Positions 17,073 through 25,170 are shown, numbered from the stretch's first letter. The stretch: 45,315 bases of DNA from Nocardia pseudovaccinii NBRC 100343 (GCF_001613225.1 NZ_BDBY01000018.1:1-45315); one strand, 5' to 3'. Notes: generated by a model from the sequence alone, not told the origin. Numbers and translations: made by a program.

Positions 17073-17372
17073 ATGTTCTCGCGGGTACACCTCATGGCGT
17101 TTGCGGTCTTCGCACTCGTCGTACCCGCGCTCGCCCTGGCCGCGGCACCGTCGAATGAACCGGCGGCACTGGCCGTCTTCGGCGTCATCGCCGCGTCGCT
17201 GACCTTGACGCTGCTCGCCCTGCAGAGCACTCGACGTATCCCGATGGCCCTGGCCCACTCGGGTCCGCCGCCCTCGGCGCAGCGTCGCCGACGGGGTTCC
17301 TTCCTGCGTCAGAGCAATCCGGACACCGCTGGACGTCCGCGCCCACGAGCACCTGGTTCGGTCACCGCTTAG
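17073..17372 (+). CDS. DUF6412-type small membrane protein
   Basis: A 99-residue protein with two N-terminal hydrophobic helices (about 7-25 and 30-50) and a basic, proline-rich tail. The tail SFLRQSNPDTAGRPRPRAPG is the part that recalls DUF6412, a family that in actinobacteria commonly precedes a YidC gene; the assignment is from memory. It stands 88 bp before yidC on the same strand, so the pair is probably one transcript and the protein may work with this YidC paralog. Its biochemical role is unknown. The ATG at 17073 is supported by the -10 box directly upstream. Confidence 0.8.
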   Translation: MFSRVHLMAFAVFALVVPALALAAAPSNEPAALAVFGVIAASLTLTLLALQSTRRIPMALAHSGPPPSAQRRRRGSFLRQSNPDTAGRPRPRAPGSVTA

Positions 17373-17460
17373 CGATCACTCGCCGCCTGGTCTCCAGGCG
17401 ATTCGGCTGACCTTTCCCATCGACGTGCGTATCCGCGCGTTCCCACAGTCAGGTGCTCTC

Positions 17461-18339
17461 ATGCTCGACTTCATCTATTACCCGGTGTCCGCCATTCTCT
17501 GGGTATGGCACACCGCCTTCGCCGCCGTCCTGGGTCCCGCAAGCGGACTCGCGTGGGTACTCGCGGTGATATTCCTCGTGCTCACCCTCCGCGCCGCGCT
17601 ATTCCTGCCATTCCTGAAACAAGCGCGCACCCAGGCGGCTATGCAGCGGCTGCAACCACGCGTCAAAGCCATGCAGCAGAAATACAAAGACGATCCGGTC
17701 CGCAGGAATACCGAAATCCAGCAACTCTACAAGGACAACGGCGTCAATCTCTTCGCGAGCCTGATTCCGATGATCGCCCAGGTCTTCGTGTTCATCGGCC
17801 TGTTCCATGTGCTGCGTTCATTCGATCGCACCGGGACCTTCGATTACCTGCCGTTCGGACGCACCGCGGCAATGACGCCCGAACAGAACGCCGCGACCGC
17901 GAATTATCTCTTCGGCCCGAGTGATGTGCAGTCGTTCCTGCGTGCCGATCTGTTCGGCGCACCCCTCTCGGCAACACTCGCCGGTGCAGGCGAACTGGCG
18001 TCGACCGTGGCGCTCGTCGCCCTTCCACTCATGCTGATCGCCGCTGTCGCAACGCATTTCACCGCGCGCGCGTCAATGGATCGGCAGACCGGGGCGACGC
18101 AGTTGCCCTTTATGCGCACGCTCAGCCTGTGGGTCTTCCCGGCGGCCGCGATTCTCGGCGGCGCATTGCTGCCGGTGGCGATCCTGCTGTACTTCGTCAC
18201 GAACAATGCCTGGACGCTCGCGCAACAGCATTTCGTCTACCGCCGCCTCGATGCCGAAACAGCCACCGAGGCAAAGCGAGTCGCCGCGACCCGGGCGAAC
18301 GCCGCCCCCAAACCGGGCGTGAAACCGAAGCGGCGATAA
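17461..18339 (+). CDS. yidC: YidC/Oxa1-family membrane protein insertase
   Basis: A 292-residue insertase that helps place membrane proteins in the plasma membrane. It has the five-helix Oxa1 core: MLDFIYYPVSAILWVWHTAF, a second helix before RAALFLPFLKQARTQ, the cytoplasmic QRLQPRVKAMQQKYKDDP coiled region, NLFASLIPMIAQVFVFIGLF, and later helices around LPLMLIAAVATHF and FPAAAILGGALLPVAILLYF, and a basic C-terminal tail ending in KPKRR. It lacks the large periplasmic domain, as Gram-positive forms do. Because it lies apart from rpmH-rnpA genes and next to a DUF6412 gene, it is probably a second copy (the YidC2-like form). The ATG at 17461 coincides with the start of homology. Confidence 0.92.
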   Translation: MLDFIYYPVSAILWVWHTAFAAVLGPASGLAWVLAVIFLVLTLRAALFLPFLKQARTQAAMQRLQPRVKAMQQKYKDDPVRRNTEIQQLYKDNGVNLFASLIPMIAQVFVFIGLFHVLRSFDRTGTFDYLPFGRTAAMTPEQNAATANYLFGPSDVQSFLRADLFGAPLSATLAGAGELASTVALVALPLMLIAAVATHFTARASMDRQTGATQLPFMRTLSLWVFPAAAILGGALLPVAILLYFVTNNAWTLAQQHFVYRRLDAETATEAKRVAATRANAAPKPGVKPKRR

Positions 18340-18642
18340 ATCATTCGCGTACCCGTACCGCGAACCCTATGGTTGTTCCAGGTCGAGTCAAGGGGCGCAG
18401 CGGAATCTCCGCACCCGCGTTCCCCGTGTCGGGCTCGGTCTCGCACCTGGCGAAGGGCTCCAAGCCTGGATGGGTTCGATTCCCACTGCGATGTCACCCG
18501 GTTCCGGTCGGATACGGCAAACGGCTCTGCGGGCTCCGCGGCTACGGCCGCGGGACGCCCCCGCCGCGAACCCGTGACCGGAACCGGGTGACATCCGAAA
18601 CAATCAGGTAGCCAACGACACACGGTACGGGAGGAGTGAAAC
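18340..18642. other. 303-bp intergenic region with structured elements
   Basis: No coding frame is convincing. It holds a tRNA-like fold (18441-18491) and a 106-bp inverted-repeat element (18490-18595), and ends with the strong ribosome binding site GGGAGGAG six nt before the slipin-like gene. No T-run follows either structure. Confidence 0.6.
18490..18595. repeat. 106-bp element bounded by 20-bp perfect inverted repeats
   Basis: The left arm (18490-18509, GATGTCACCCGGTTCCGGTC) and right arm (18576-18595) are exact reverse complements. The 66-nt interior holds a nested hairpin, CCGCGG-ctacgg-CCGCGG (18536-18553). The size and end repeats suit a miniature inverted-repeat element or a long-stem RNA leader; no target-site duplication is visible at the ends. 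It lies 47 bp before the slipin-like gene start. Confidence 0.85.
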
Positions 18643-19293
18643 ATGTACACGACGGTCATGGAGTGGCAGCGAACGCTGCTGTACCGCGACGGCACACTCG
18701 AGCGAGTACTCGAGCCGGGACGCCACCGCTACGACGCCAAGCGCTGCACGCTGATCGTCGTCGACATGCGGCCCCGGCTGCTGAATGTCGGCGGCCAGGA
18801 ACTGCTCACCCGCGACGGACTCTCACTGCGGGTCAGCTACGCACTGAACTGGCAGGTCACCGATCCAGAGGCGTTCACCACCGGTGCGCAGTACCCGGAA
18901 AGCGTGCTGTACGCGGCGGTGCAGGATGCCGCCCGCCGGGCCGTGGCAAGCCATTCCCTCGACGAACTCGTCACCGACCGCACGCTACTCGTCGGGGACA
19001 TCGCCGAAATCACCACGACCGTAACAGGACTCGGCATGCGCATGGACGCACTCAACGCCCGCGACCTGATGCTGCCCGGCGAACTCCGCAAGGCAGCACT
19101 GGAAACCGTGCTCGCCAAGGAACGCGGCCGGGCCGAGCTCGAACGAGCGCGGGCGGAAGCGGCCGCACTACGGTCACTGGCCAATACCGCGCGACTGCTC
19201 GAGGAACACCCGACACTGCTGCGACTGCGCACCCTACAGGTCGCAACCACTCCGGGAACACAGGTCGTGCTCGACCCGCGCGAGCGCACGTGA
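18643..19293 (+). CDS. SPFH-domain (slipin/band 7) protein
   Basis: A 216-residue SPFH/band-7 protein. The core resembles slipins: LEPGRHRYDA, IVVDMRPRLLNVGGQELLTRDG, LSLRVSYALNWQVTDPEAF, then VQDAARRAVASHSLDEL and a helical region EARG-like KERGRAELERARAEAAALRS (about 165-185). Unlike most slipins it has no obvious N-terminal membrane hairpin, so it may be cytoplasmic or anchored by other proteins. SPFH proteins usually form rings or membrane microdomain scaffolds. ATG 18643 is well supported by AGGAG six nt upstream. The structured 106-bp element directly before it could influence its expression. No protease partner is next to it. Confidence 0.88.
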   Translation: MYTTVMEWQRTLLYRDGTLERVLEPGRHRYDAKRCTLIVVDMRPRLLNVGGQELLTRDGLSLRVSYALNWQVTDPEAFTTGAQYPESVLYAAVQDAARRAVASHSLDELVTDRTLLVGDIAEITTTVTGLGMRMDALNARDLMLPGELRKAALETVLAKERGRAELERARAEAAALRSLANTARLLEEHPTLLRLRTLQVATTPGTQVVLDPRERT

Positions 19294-19399
19294 GCTGAAA
19301 GCCCTTATGGGGCGCCGGAATGGACAAGCGGGCAGCAGCCTGTTCGCGGCCACCCTACACTCGACGCACATGGATGCTCTCGACGGAGGTGATCGGCGG

Positions 19400-19996
19400 T
19401 TGAACCCCAGGGACCCGCGCGACCAGCACACCGCACATTACGAAGCGGGTTATCAGCCGGGGAACTACCGTGACCCCGCGTACGGCCAGGATCACGGATA
19501 CAGCCCAGACCATGGATACGGCACGTATCAGCAGTCCGATTATCCGGACCGGCAGTCTCGGCCACAGCAGGGGCCCGACGTCAACATCGGAATGTTCGTC
19601 GGTGGTGTGTTCGCGGCGGCGGTCGTGACCGCGCTCGCGGCTTGGCTGTGCGCCTGGATTATCGAGATCATCGCCACCCGGGTTACCGAGACCGGCAGTT
19701 TCGGGGTGTGGAACCCGATGTCCCAGGACGCGTACTGGTTCGCGGCGGTGGCCTTCATCTGCACGCTGCTGGCCGGGGTGCTCTGGTATCTGCTGCGCCT
19801 GGGCACTCCGTCACCGGAATTGTTCTTCAACTGGATCGTCGGAATCCTCACCGCCGCAGCGGTGATCATTCCACTCGCGCTGTCGAGCCACCTCTGGGTG
19901 GGTATCTCCACGGCGGTCGAACATTTGGTGATCGGGCTCCCCATCCTCAGCATGGTGGGCATGGTGGGGGCCAAGAGCGTCGTAAACCAGCGATGA
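19400..19996 (+). CDS. 4-TM protein with Tyr/Pro/Gln-rich N-terminus
   Basis: A 198-residue protein with a disordered N-terminus of about 63 residues rich in Tyr, Asp, Gln and Pro (repeats like YGQDHGYSPDHGYGTY), followed by four hydrophobic helices. The helix pattern is loosely like DUF6069 actinobacterial proteins, which I hold only as a possibility. Start choice: TTG at 19400 has GGAGGTGATC (19385-19394), an unbroken anti-SD match, ten nt from GGAGG; the in-frame ATG at 19370 lies 8 nt after a TACACT -10 box and could serve as a leaderless start, adding ten residues. A strong terminator follows at 20009. Function unknown. Confidence 0.8.
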   Translation: MNPRDPRDQHTAHYEAGYQPGNYRDPAYGQDHGYSPDHGYGTYQQSDYPDRQSRPQQGPDVNIGMFVGGVFAAAVVTALAAWLCAWIIEIIATRVTETGSFGVWNPMSQDAYWFAAVAFICTLLAGVLWYLLRLGTPSPELFFNWIVGILTAAAVIIPLALSSHLWVGISTAVEHLVIGLPILSMVGMVGAKSVVNQR

Positions 19997-20008
19997 CCGG
20001 TCCGCTTG

Positions 20009-20056
20009 AAATGCTGAAATCCCTTGCAGTACAAGGGATTTCAGCATTTTTATTTA
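20009..20056 (+). terminator. strong intrinsic terminator after the 4-TM gene
   Basis: An 18-bp perfect stem (20009-20026 with 20032-20049) around a CAGTA loop is followed by TTTATTT. It starts 13 bp after the stop codon and is the clearest intrinsic terminator in the window. Confidence 0.95.
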
Positions 20057-20127
20057 CATCGCCAAAGGGACGCCGCAGCTGATCGTCTTACCCGGTCGGC
20101 TACCAGCTGTACTGCGCCCCACCTCCA

Positions 20128-20532
20128 TCAGGCTGCGTCGAGGGCCGCGGTGATCTTGCGGGCCATCACCGCCGCGGCGGGGCTGGTCTCACCCTTGCGG
20201 GGCCCGGCGGCGGCTTCGACGGCGACCAGGACCGTGTCGCGGAAATTGCCGGCCTCGCGCAGGTCCTGCTTGCCAAGCAGGCTCGCGGCCGCGGTCAGGG
20301 CGGGCAGCACCTGGTCGGCGAGTTCGGCGACGGATTTACCTTGCAGGTGGATGTCTTTGGACTTGGCGGCGAGCACGTGTCCGACCAGCCCGGTCGCCGA
20401 GGTCAGGGCGATCGAGGCCTGCGCGATGCCCTTGTGCGGCGCACCGGAGGCGGCCATCAGCGACACGGCGCCGTAGGCGGCGGTGCGCAGGGTGCTCTTG
20501 TCCTGGTCGGTCAGGGTGATAGTGATCGACAT
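20128..20532 (-). CDS. small conserved actinobacterial protein of unknown function
   Basis: A 134-residue, Ala-rich, mostly helical soluble protein with no signal peptide or membrane segment. It begins MSITITLTDQDKSTLRTAAYG and continues with VSLMAASGAPHKGIAQ, TGLVGHVLAAKSKDI and the C-terminal AAAVMARKITAALDAA. It looks like a conserved actinobacterial small protein, but I cannot name its family. ATG 20532 has GAGGAG eight nt upstream; the longer frame upstream runs through the promoter. Four CTGACAC repeats lie 92-132 bp before the start and suggest control by a response regulator. The gene converges on the strong terminator of the 4-TM gene. Confidence 0.8.
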   Translation of the reverse strand: MSITITLTDQDKSTLRTAAYGAVSLMAASGAPHKGIAQASIALTSATGLVGHVLAAKSKDIHLQGKSVAELADQVLPALTAAASLLGKQDLREAGNFRDTVLVAVEAAAGPRKGETSPAAAVMARKITAALDAA

Positions 20533-20623
20533 GTCGTGTACTCCTCGAAATCGGTTGTGGCGCCGACTGGAACCCTGTCGGTGCCGGTCGTCTTGTTCGA
20601 TGTGAACACTGTCGCCGGGCTGG

Positions 20624-20664
20624 CTGACACCGACCTGACACACACCTGACACTCCCACTGACAC
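20624..20664 (-). promoter_or_regulatory. four phased CTGACAC direct repeats, candidate response-regulator site
   Basis: CTGACAC occurs at 20624, 20635, 20646 and 20658, so the repeats start 11, 11 and 12 bp apart with 4-, 4- and 5-bp spacers. Seven-bp direct repeats on one face of the helix are the pattern bound by OmpR/PhoP-type response regulators. In the direction of the gene at 20532 they read GTGTCAG. Confidence 0.7.
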
Positions 20665-20719
20665 CGCGATCGAGCAGTTCCTCATGCTCGAGTACTGCTC
20701 GTCGGCGCCGCTCCCACCT

Positions 20720-21343
20720 TCACACAAGATTCGGCAGCGCCGCGGGAAGCATCGAATCATCAAATGGCTGAAGGGGTTTGATCAGCGGTGCGAGCAGCTC
20801 ACCGGCACGCTGAGCGGTGAGTACCTCTTCGGGGGCGAGTTCGATGAATTCTCGCTCGGATGTTTCGAACTCCCACACATCCTCGCCGATCAGCCTGCAG
20901 CGATCGTCATAGGGCCACAGCATCATGCTGGAGGTGCGAACCAAATACATCGCATCGGGGTCGATGCCGGAAAATCCCTGAGCAAGTTCGGCGCCGACGG
21001 TCTGCTGGTAGATGATGGCCCGCGAGACGACCATGTGGTCACTGACAGCGACCTCTTCGTTCTCTGCATAGAAGACGCATTGGTCGGTTTCGGTCCACGC
21101 CCGGTACACGGCCCGCACCTGATCGACGCCCTCGAGTCGCAACTTCTGCCCCAAAAGATCGAATCGGTAGACAGGGTTGCCGACGGTCATCTCCGGCTCG
21201 AAGATCTCCTCGAAGCGCCCGGCCATCTCCAGATAGCGATGCCGGTTGTACGCCTCCAGCAGGTAACGATGCCTCGGGTTCTCGGTCGACGCGAGAGCGC
21301 GATCGACCGCGACATTCGTCTTGGTGATGTCCATATCGAGCAT
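20720..21343 (-). CDS. NTF2-like (SnoaL-type) protein
   Basis: A 207-residue protein with a cone-shaped NTF2/SnoaL-like fold suggested by RHRYLLEAYNRHRYLEMAGRFEEIFEP in its first 50 residues, VYRAWTETDQCVFYAENEEVAVSDHMV in the middle and the strands DDRCRLIGEDVWEFETSERE later. Proteins of this type are isomerases, cyclases or accessory proteins in polyketide and steroid degradation; the exact role is unknown. ATG 21343 has AAGGA eight nt upstream. It lies next to an SDR remnant on the same strand and a broken PucR gene beyond it, so it was probably part of a catabolic unit that has since decayed. The frame itself is intact. Confidence 0.8.
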   Translation of the reverse strand: MLDMDITKTNVAVDRALASTENPRHRYLLEAYNRHRYLEMAGRFEEIFEPEMTVGNPVYRFDLLGQKLRLEGVDQVRAVYRAWTETDQCVFYAENEEVAVSDHMVVSRAIIYQQTVGAELAQGFSGIDPDAMYLVRTSSMMLWPYDDRCRLIGEDVWEFETSEREFIELAPEEVLTAQRAGELLAPLIKPLQPFDDSMLPAALPNLV

Positions 21344-21574
21344 CGATGGGGTCCTTCTGTTGCTGGGTTCTGATGTGAAGCGATGCCGGTGAACTGGACG
21401 GCTGACGAGTGCCCTGCCGCGTCGTCCGTGACGTGTCCGCGGGTACCGCCGTGCCAGTCGATCGCTGATGTCGAAGGTAGGAGACTTGGCTCACATCCTC
21501 TCGGCCCACCGCGACAACATTGCGGGCACCATTTGTGGCGCCAGCACAGTTCTCCGGCCACCACCGCCGAGGTT

Positions 21575-21946
21575 CTCACGCCGCTCGTCGGCGTCGCCTG
21601 TGCCTCGGATGGATGTCGGGGAAGCCTCCGACGAGTCCGACTCCAGCGTGGTCGACCAGCAGATCCACATCGTCGAATCGAGCGCGGGCGGCCACGGCGA
21701 ACTCGTTCATCTGATCGGAATCCGACACGTCCACCCGAGAGGTGACGACCGCACGCCCGACGCGCCGAATGGCGTCAGCGGTATCTGGCCAGGCCCGCCT
21801 CGTTGATGTCGCACAGTGCGAGGTTCGCGCCCCGATGGGCACACAGGAGAGCGAGTTCGCGGCCGGATACCGCTGCCGACGCCGGTGATGGCCACGACCC
21901 GGCCGGTGAGATCTGAGGTATCGATCCGCGATGGAGAGCCGAGCAT
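21575..21946 (-). pseudogene. short-chain dehydrogenase (SDR) remnant
   Basis: Three pieces of an SDR N-terminal half lie in three reading frames. From ATG 21946: DLTGRVVAITGVGSGI, the TGxxxGIG cofactor motif cut by a frameshift. In the next frame: RELALLCAHRGANLALCDINEAGLA, the usual second strand. In the third: DAIRRVGRAVVTSRVDVSDSDQMNEFA and FDDVDLLVDHAGVGL, where the NNAG motif reads DHAG. Beyond GFPDIHP the homology stops, and no catalytic YxxxK part is found before the NTF2-like gene. At least two frameshifts plus loss of the C-terminal half make this a pseudogene. It was divergent from the broken PucR gene. Confidence 0.85.
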
Positions 21947-22050
21947 GTTCGGAGGCTAGGGCGCAGCCGCGGCGGTCTGCTCGTATGCCAGCACCAGGAT
22001 TTTCGCTGCTCGTTGTTGCGGGGCGACAATCGCGCGTACATCCTGCCGTC

Positions 22051-22797
22051 ATGGAGGTCGAATGGCCACCGGCACGTGAACCAACCGGGCAGCGGGCCTG
22101 GCGGGATGTGCTGCGACCGGTTGCGGTCGAGATGACCGCAACTGCCGGTGATCTCGCACAGCGCGCGGTCGCACGGATGCAGGCCGAGTGCCCGGAGCTG
22201 TACCCGGACGCGCAGACGGTCGAGGAGAATCTGGGTCAGCACCGAGGCGAGCATTCGGCAGCTGGCCGACATCATGGAACTCGCCAAGGATCCGCGGCGG
22301 GTGGAGCTACTGCCGGACAGCGCGCCGACCGGCCGCTGGATCTTCCGCGCGGCCTCCGGGTGGCGGTCGGCGAGTCGGACCGAGGACTGGACGGCTTCCG
22401 CCGCACCTACATCGAGGCCATCCACGCGCGGCGGGTTGCGTCGCTGATCGGGCCGCGTGCAGACACGCTCACGCACTGTCGCAGCGTGGCCGTCGCGGCG
22501 CTCGGTACCGCCGATCCCGAACTCGCGCTGGCGTTCGTCACGGATGTGCTGGGGTCGTTGGCCGACAACGACGACGCCACCCGCCGCATAGCGATGACGC
22601 TGTCGGCCTATCTGGGAGAGAACCGCAGCCGAAACCGTGCCGCCGATCGCCTCTCGATCCATCCGAACGCGGTCAGCTACCGAGTTCGCCGAGCCGAGGA
22701 ACTCCTCGGTCGCAGCGTCGACATCGACACCCTCGACCTCCGGGTGGCCCTGGCAATGCTGCCCGGCCTGACCCGGCCCCGGGCGACCGAACTTTGA
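22051..22797 (+). pseudogene. PucR-type regulator remnant
   Basis: From ATG 22051 the N-terminal RsbRD-like region reads AWRDVLRPVAVEMTATAGDL and CPELYPDAQTVEENL. An extra G near 22234 shifts the frame; removing it restores VSTEASIRQLADIMELAKDP. The middle of the protein, about 130 residues by comparison with the intact copy at 14002, is missing, and near 22330 the original frame resumes with GLRVAVGESDRGLDGF and a complete C-terminal HTH, NRAADRLSIHPNAVSYRVRRAEELLG. A frameshift and an internal deletion together argue for a pseudogene; a shortened protein made only from the C-terminal part is conceivable. Confidence 0.82.
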
Positions 22798-22878
22798 CAG
22801 ACCGCCCGGCGTCCCCCGGCTGGCCAGACCCTCGCGCCCACTGTCCTGGCAGGAAATCCCTGGTCGGGGCTCACCGCC

Positions 22879-25170
22879 ATGACAGACTGCATCTTGGAGA
22901 TGCCTTCTGGGAAGGACCGGAGGATCGGAGCGGAGTTGGAACCGACGACGAATGAGTCGGATGCTGTCCACCGAACTCGCACCTTGCTGGCATCGGTTGT
23001 CAGGCGGTTCGCCGACACCTGGGATGAGACCGGTGCACCGCCGGACCTCGCGGAATATCTGCCGGATGCGCCCGGATTGCGGCGGATGTGTCTGATCGAG
23101 CTGATCAAGGTCGATCTGGAGTACCGATGGCTGCGCTACGACCATCCGAAGCGGCTCGCCCAGTACTGCGCCGAATACGCCGAACTGAGCACCGGGCCGA
23201 CGCCACCCGATCTGGCCTACGAGGAATTCCATGTACGACGCCGGTCCGGACGCGACCAGGATCCCGACACGCAGCCGACCGAAGTGGATGCCACTGCGCC
23301 GACCGGGTCCGATATCAACTACCGCAGCACACTGATCGCCCCGCCGCGGTCTCTGGAAGCGCTCAGCGGGATCAGCGCCGGTGCGAGCGTGGACGACTTC
23401 GACCTGCTCGTCGGACTGGGCAGCGGCGCCTTCGCACGGGTATTCCTGGCGCGGCAACGGTCGATGCAACGGCTGGTCGCGGTGAAGATCTCGTACAACC
23501 GCGGCACCGAGCCGGAGACGCTGGCGCAGCTCGATCACGAATACATCGTGCGGGTCTTCGATCATCGGCTGATCGAGAACGGCGAGCTCAAATTGATGTA
23601 CATGCAGTACCTTCCGGGCGGCACGCTGCTCGGGGTGCTGAATCTGGTGCGCGCCCGATCACCGGACCTCCGCAGCGGCGCCCTCCTACTCGACGCCGTC
23701 GATCACGCCATTCAGGACCGAGGCGGCATCGTCCCAAGTGAGACGGGTATCCGCGGCGATATCGCCGGATACTCGTGGCCGGAGACGGTGGCGTGGCTCG
23801 GCAGTAGGCTCGCCGAAGCACTCGACTACGCCACACGCAGCGGGGTGTTGCATCGCGATATCAAACCCGCCAATGTGCTGCTGACCGCGGAAGGCATTCC
23901 GAAGCTCGCCGACTTCAATGTCAGCTTCAGCAACCACGTGGCCGGAACCAATCCGATGGCGTACTTCGGTGGGTCACTGGCCTACATGTCCCCCGAACAA
24001 CTCGCCGCCTGCCATCCGGAGCTGCCGACCACCGCCGAAGATCTGGATCTGCGCAGCGATATCTACGCGCTCGGCGTCATGCTGTGGGAACTGCTGACCG
24101 GCCGCAGGCCCTTCGACGACGAACCACTGGCAGGTGAATCCGAAACCTCGCTGGCACGCATGCTGGAGCTGCGGCAGCAAGACATCGAACCACGATATCT
24201 GTCCGAGCTGCCGCCGGACTGCCCGCCGACCCTGCGCCGAGTGTTGTTGAAATGCCTTGCGCCACAGCGGGACAACCGCTGGTCGAGCGGCGCCGAGCTG
24301 GCACAGCAGCTCGAGCTTTGCCTGGACCGTCGCGCCCGCGATCTCGTCGATCCGCAAGGAAGCAGTCTGCGTTCGAAAGTCGGTCCCTGGTCGCTGGGGG
24401 CGATCGTCACCCTGGCCAGCGCGACCGGAGGGTTCCTCGGTGTGCTGTACGGCAACGTGCACAACAGAGCCTTGATCGAGGCGTGGATTCCGGACGACCA
24501 GCGACAGTCCTTGCGGGCCATCAACCCGGTGCTCGAGCTGATCATCCCCCTGCTGGTCCTCATCGTGACGAACTACCTGTGCCGCAGGGTCTTTCTGGTG
24601 GTGTGGCGCGGACTGAGAAAGGGCCGGACGTTCACCCCTGAGATTCTGGCACTGGCACGAAGGGACACCCTGTCGGTCGGTGACCGAGTCGCCTGGGTCG
24701 CATTCGCCGGGTGGAGCGTCAGCGCGATCGTGACCACGATGGCACTGCTCAGCGACACCGACCTGTCCCTCGGCCAGGTGGTGCACTTGTCCGCTTCACT
24801 GCTCGTCTCCGGCGCGATCGCCGTCGCCTACCCGTTCTTTCTCGTTACCCTGTTCGTGGTCCGCGCCATCTACCCCCGTCTTCTCCCGTACGGCAGCACA
24901 CCCGAGGACCACGACAACCTCCGCGCCCTCAGCCGCCGCAGCACCCGCTACCTCGTAGTCGCCGCATCTATTCCATTGATCGGCGTCATCCACGGCCTGA
25001 TGTTCCTGAAACCGGACGAGGTCGCCCTGGTCACCGATTCGATCCGCTGGCTCGCCATCGCAGGTGTCTTCGGCTTCATCGGCAACTATTGGCTGCACCG
25101 GAAACTCGAGGATGACCTGCAAGCATTCCAACGCACCCTGTCCGGCAGCTCGCGGCAGAACCAGCGCTGA
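22879..25170 (+). CDS. membrane Ser/Thr protein kinase with unusual N-terminal region
   Basis: A 763-residue Hanks-type kinase. Residues ~25-110 form a helical region (LRRMCLIELIKVDLEYRWLRYDHPKRLAQY) of a style I associate with planctomycete kinases. The kinase domain starts near 178 with the P-loop GLGSGAFARVFLA, the VAVK lysine near 203, HRDIKPANVLL near 325, then ADFNVSF at 344-350 where the usual DFG reads DFN, and YMSPEQL near 369. The domain ends around 490. Five or six hydrophobic segments follow (about 505-740) with no extracellular sensor domain, so the kinase is probably anchored and may sense through its membrane part. The start at ATG 22879 is uncertain, with a weak ribosome binding site. 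No cognate phosphatase or FHA protein is adjacent. Substrates unknown. Confidence 0.9.
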   Translation: MTDCILEMPSGKDRRIGAELEPTTNESDAVHRTRTLLASVVRRFADTWDETGAPPDLAEYLPDAPGLRRMCLIELIKVDLEYRWLRYDHPKRLAQYCAEYAELSTGPTPPDLAYEEFHVRRRSGRDQDPDTQPTEVDATAPTGSDINYRSTLIAPPRSLEALSGISAGASVDDFDLLVGLGSGAFARVFLARQRSMQRLVAVKISYNRGTEPETLAQLDHEYIVRVFDHRLIENGELKLMYMQYLPGGTLLGVLNLVRARSPDLRSGALLLDAVDHAIQDRGGIVPSETGIRGDIAGYSWPETVAWLGSRLAEALDYATRSGVLHRDIKPANVLLTAEGIPKLADFNVSFSNHVAGTNPMAYFGGSLAYMSPEQLAACHPELPTTAEDLDLRSDIYALGVMLWELLTGRRPFDDEPLAGESETSLARMLELRQQDIEPRYLSELPPDCPPTLRRVLLKCLAPQRDNRWSSGAELAQQLELCLDRRARDLVDPQGSSLRSKVGPWSLGAIVTLASATGGFLGVLYGNVHNRALIEAWIPDDQRQSLRAINPVLELIIPLLVLIVTNYLCRRVFLVVWRGLRKGRTFTPEILALARRDTLSVGDRVAWVAFAGWSVSAIVTTMALLSDTDLSLGQVVHLSASLLVSGAIAVAYPFFLVTLFVVRAIYPRLLPYGSTPEDHDNLRALSRRSTRYLVVAASIPLIGVIHGLMFLKPDEVALVTDSIRWLAIAGVFGFIGNYWLHRKLEDDLQAFQRTLSGSSRQNQR

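Noticed and set aside
18441..18491. Intact tRNA gene
   Set aside because: The T-arm is convincing but there is no room for both D and anticodon arms, and no CCA; kept only as a finding of a tRNA-like remnant.
21775..23565. A 596-codon minus-strand frame opposite the kinase N-terminus and the pucR remnant
   Set aside because: The kinase frame has unmistakable motifs on the plus strand; the minus product has no recognisable domain except a short SDR piece already assigned to the SDR pseudogene.
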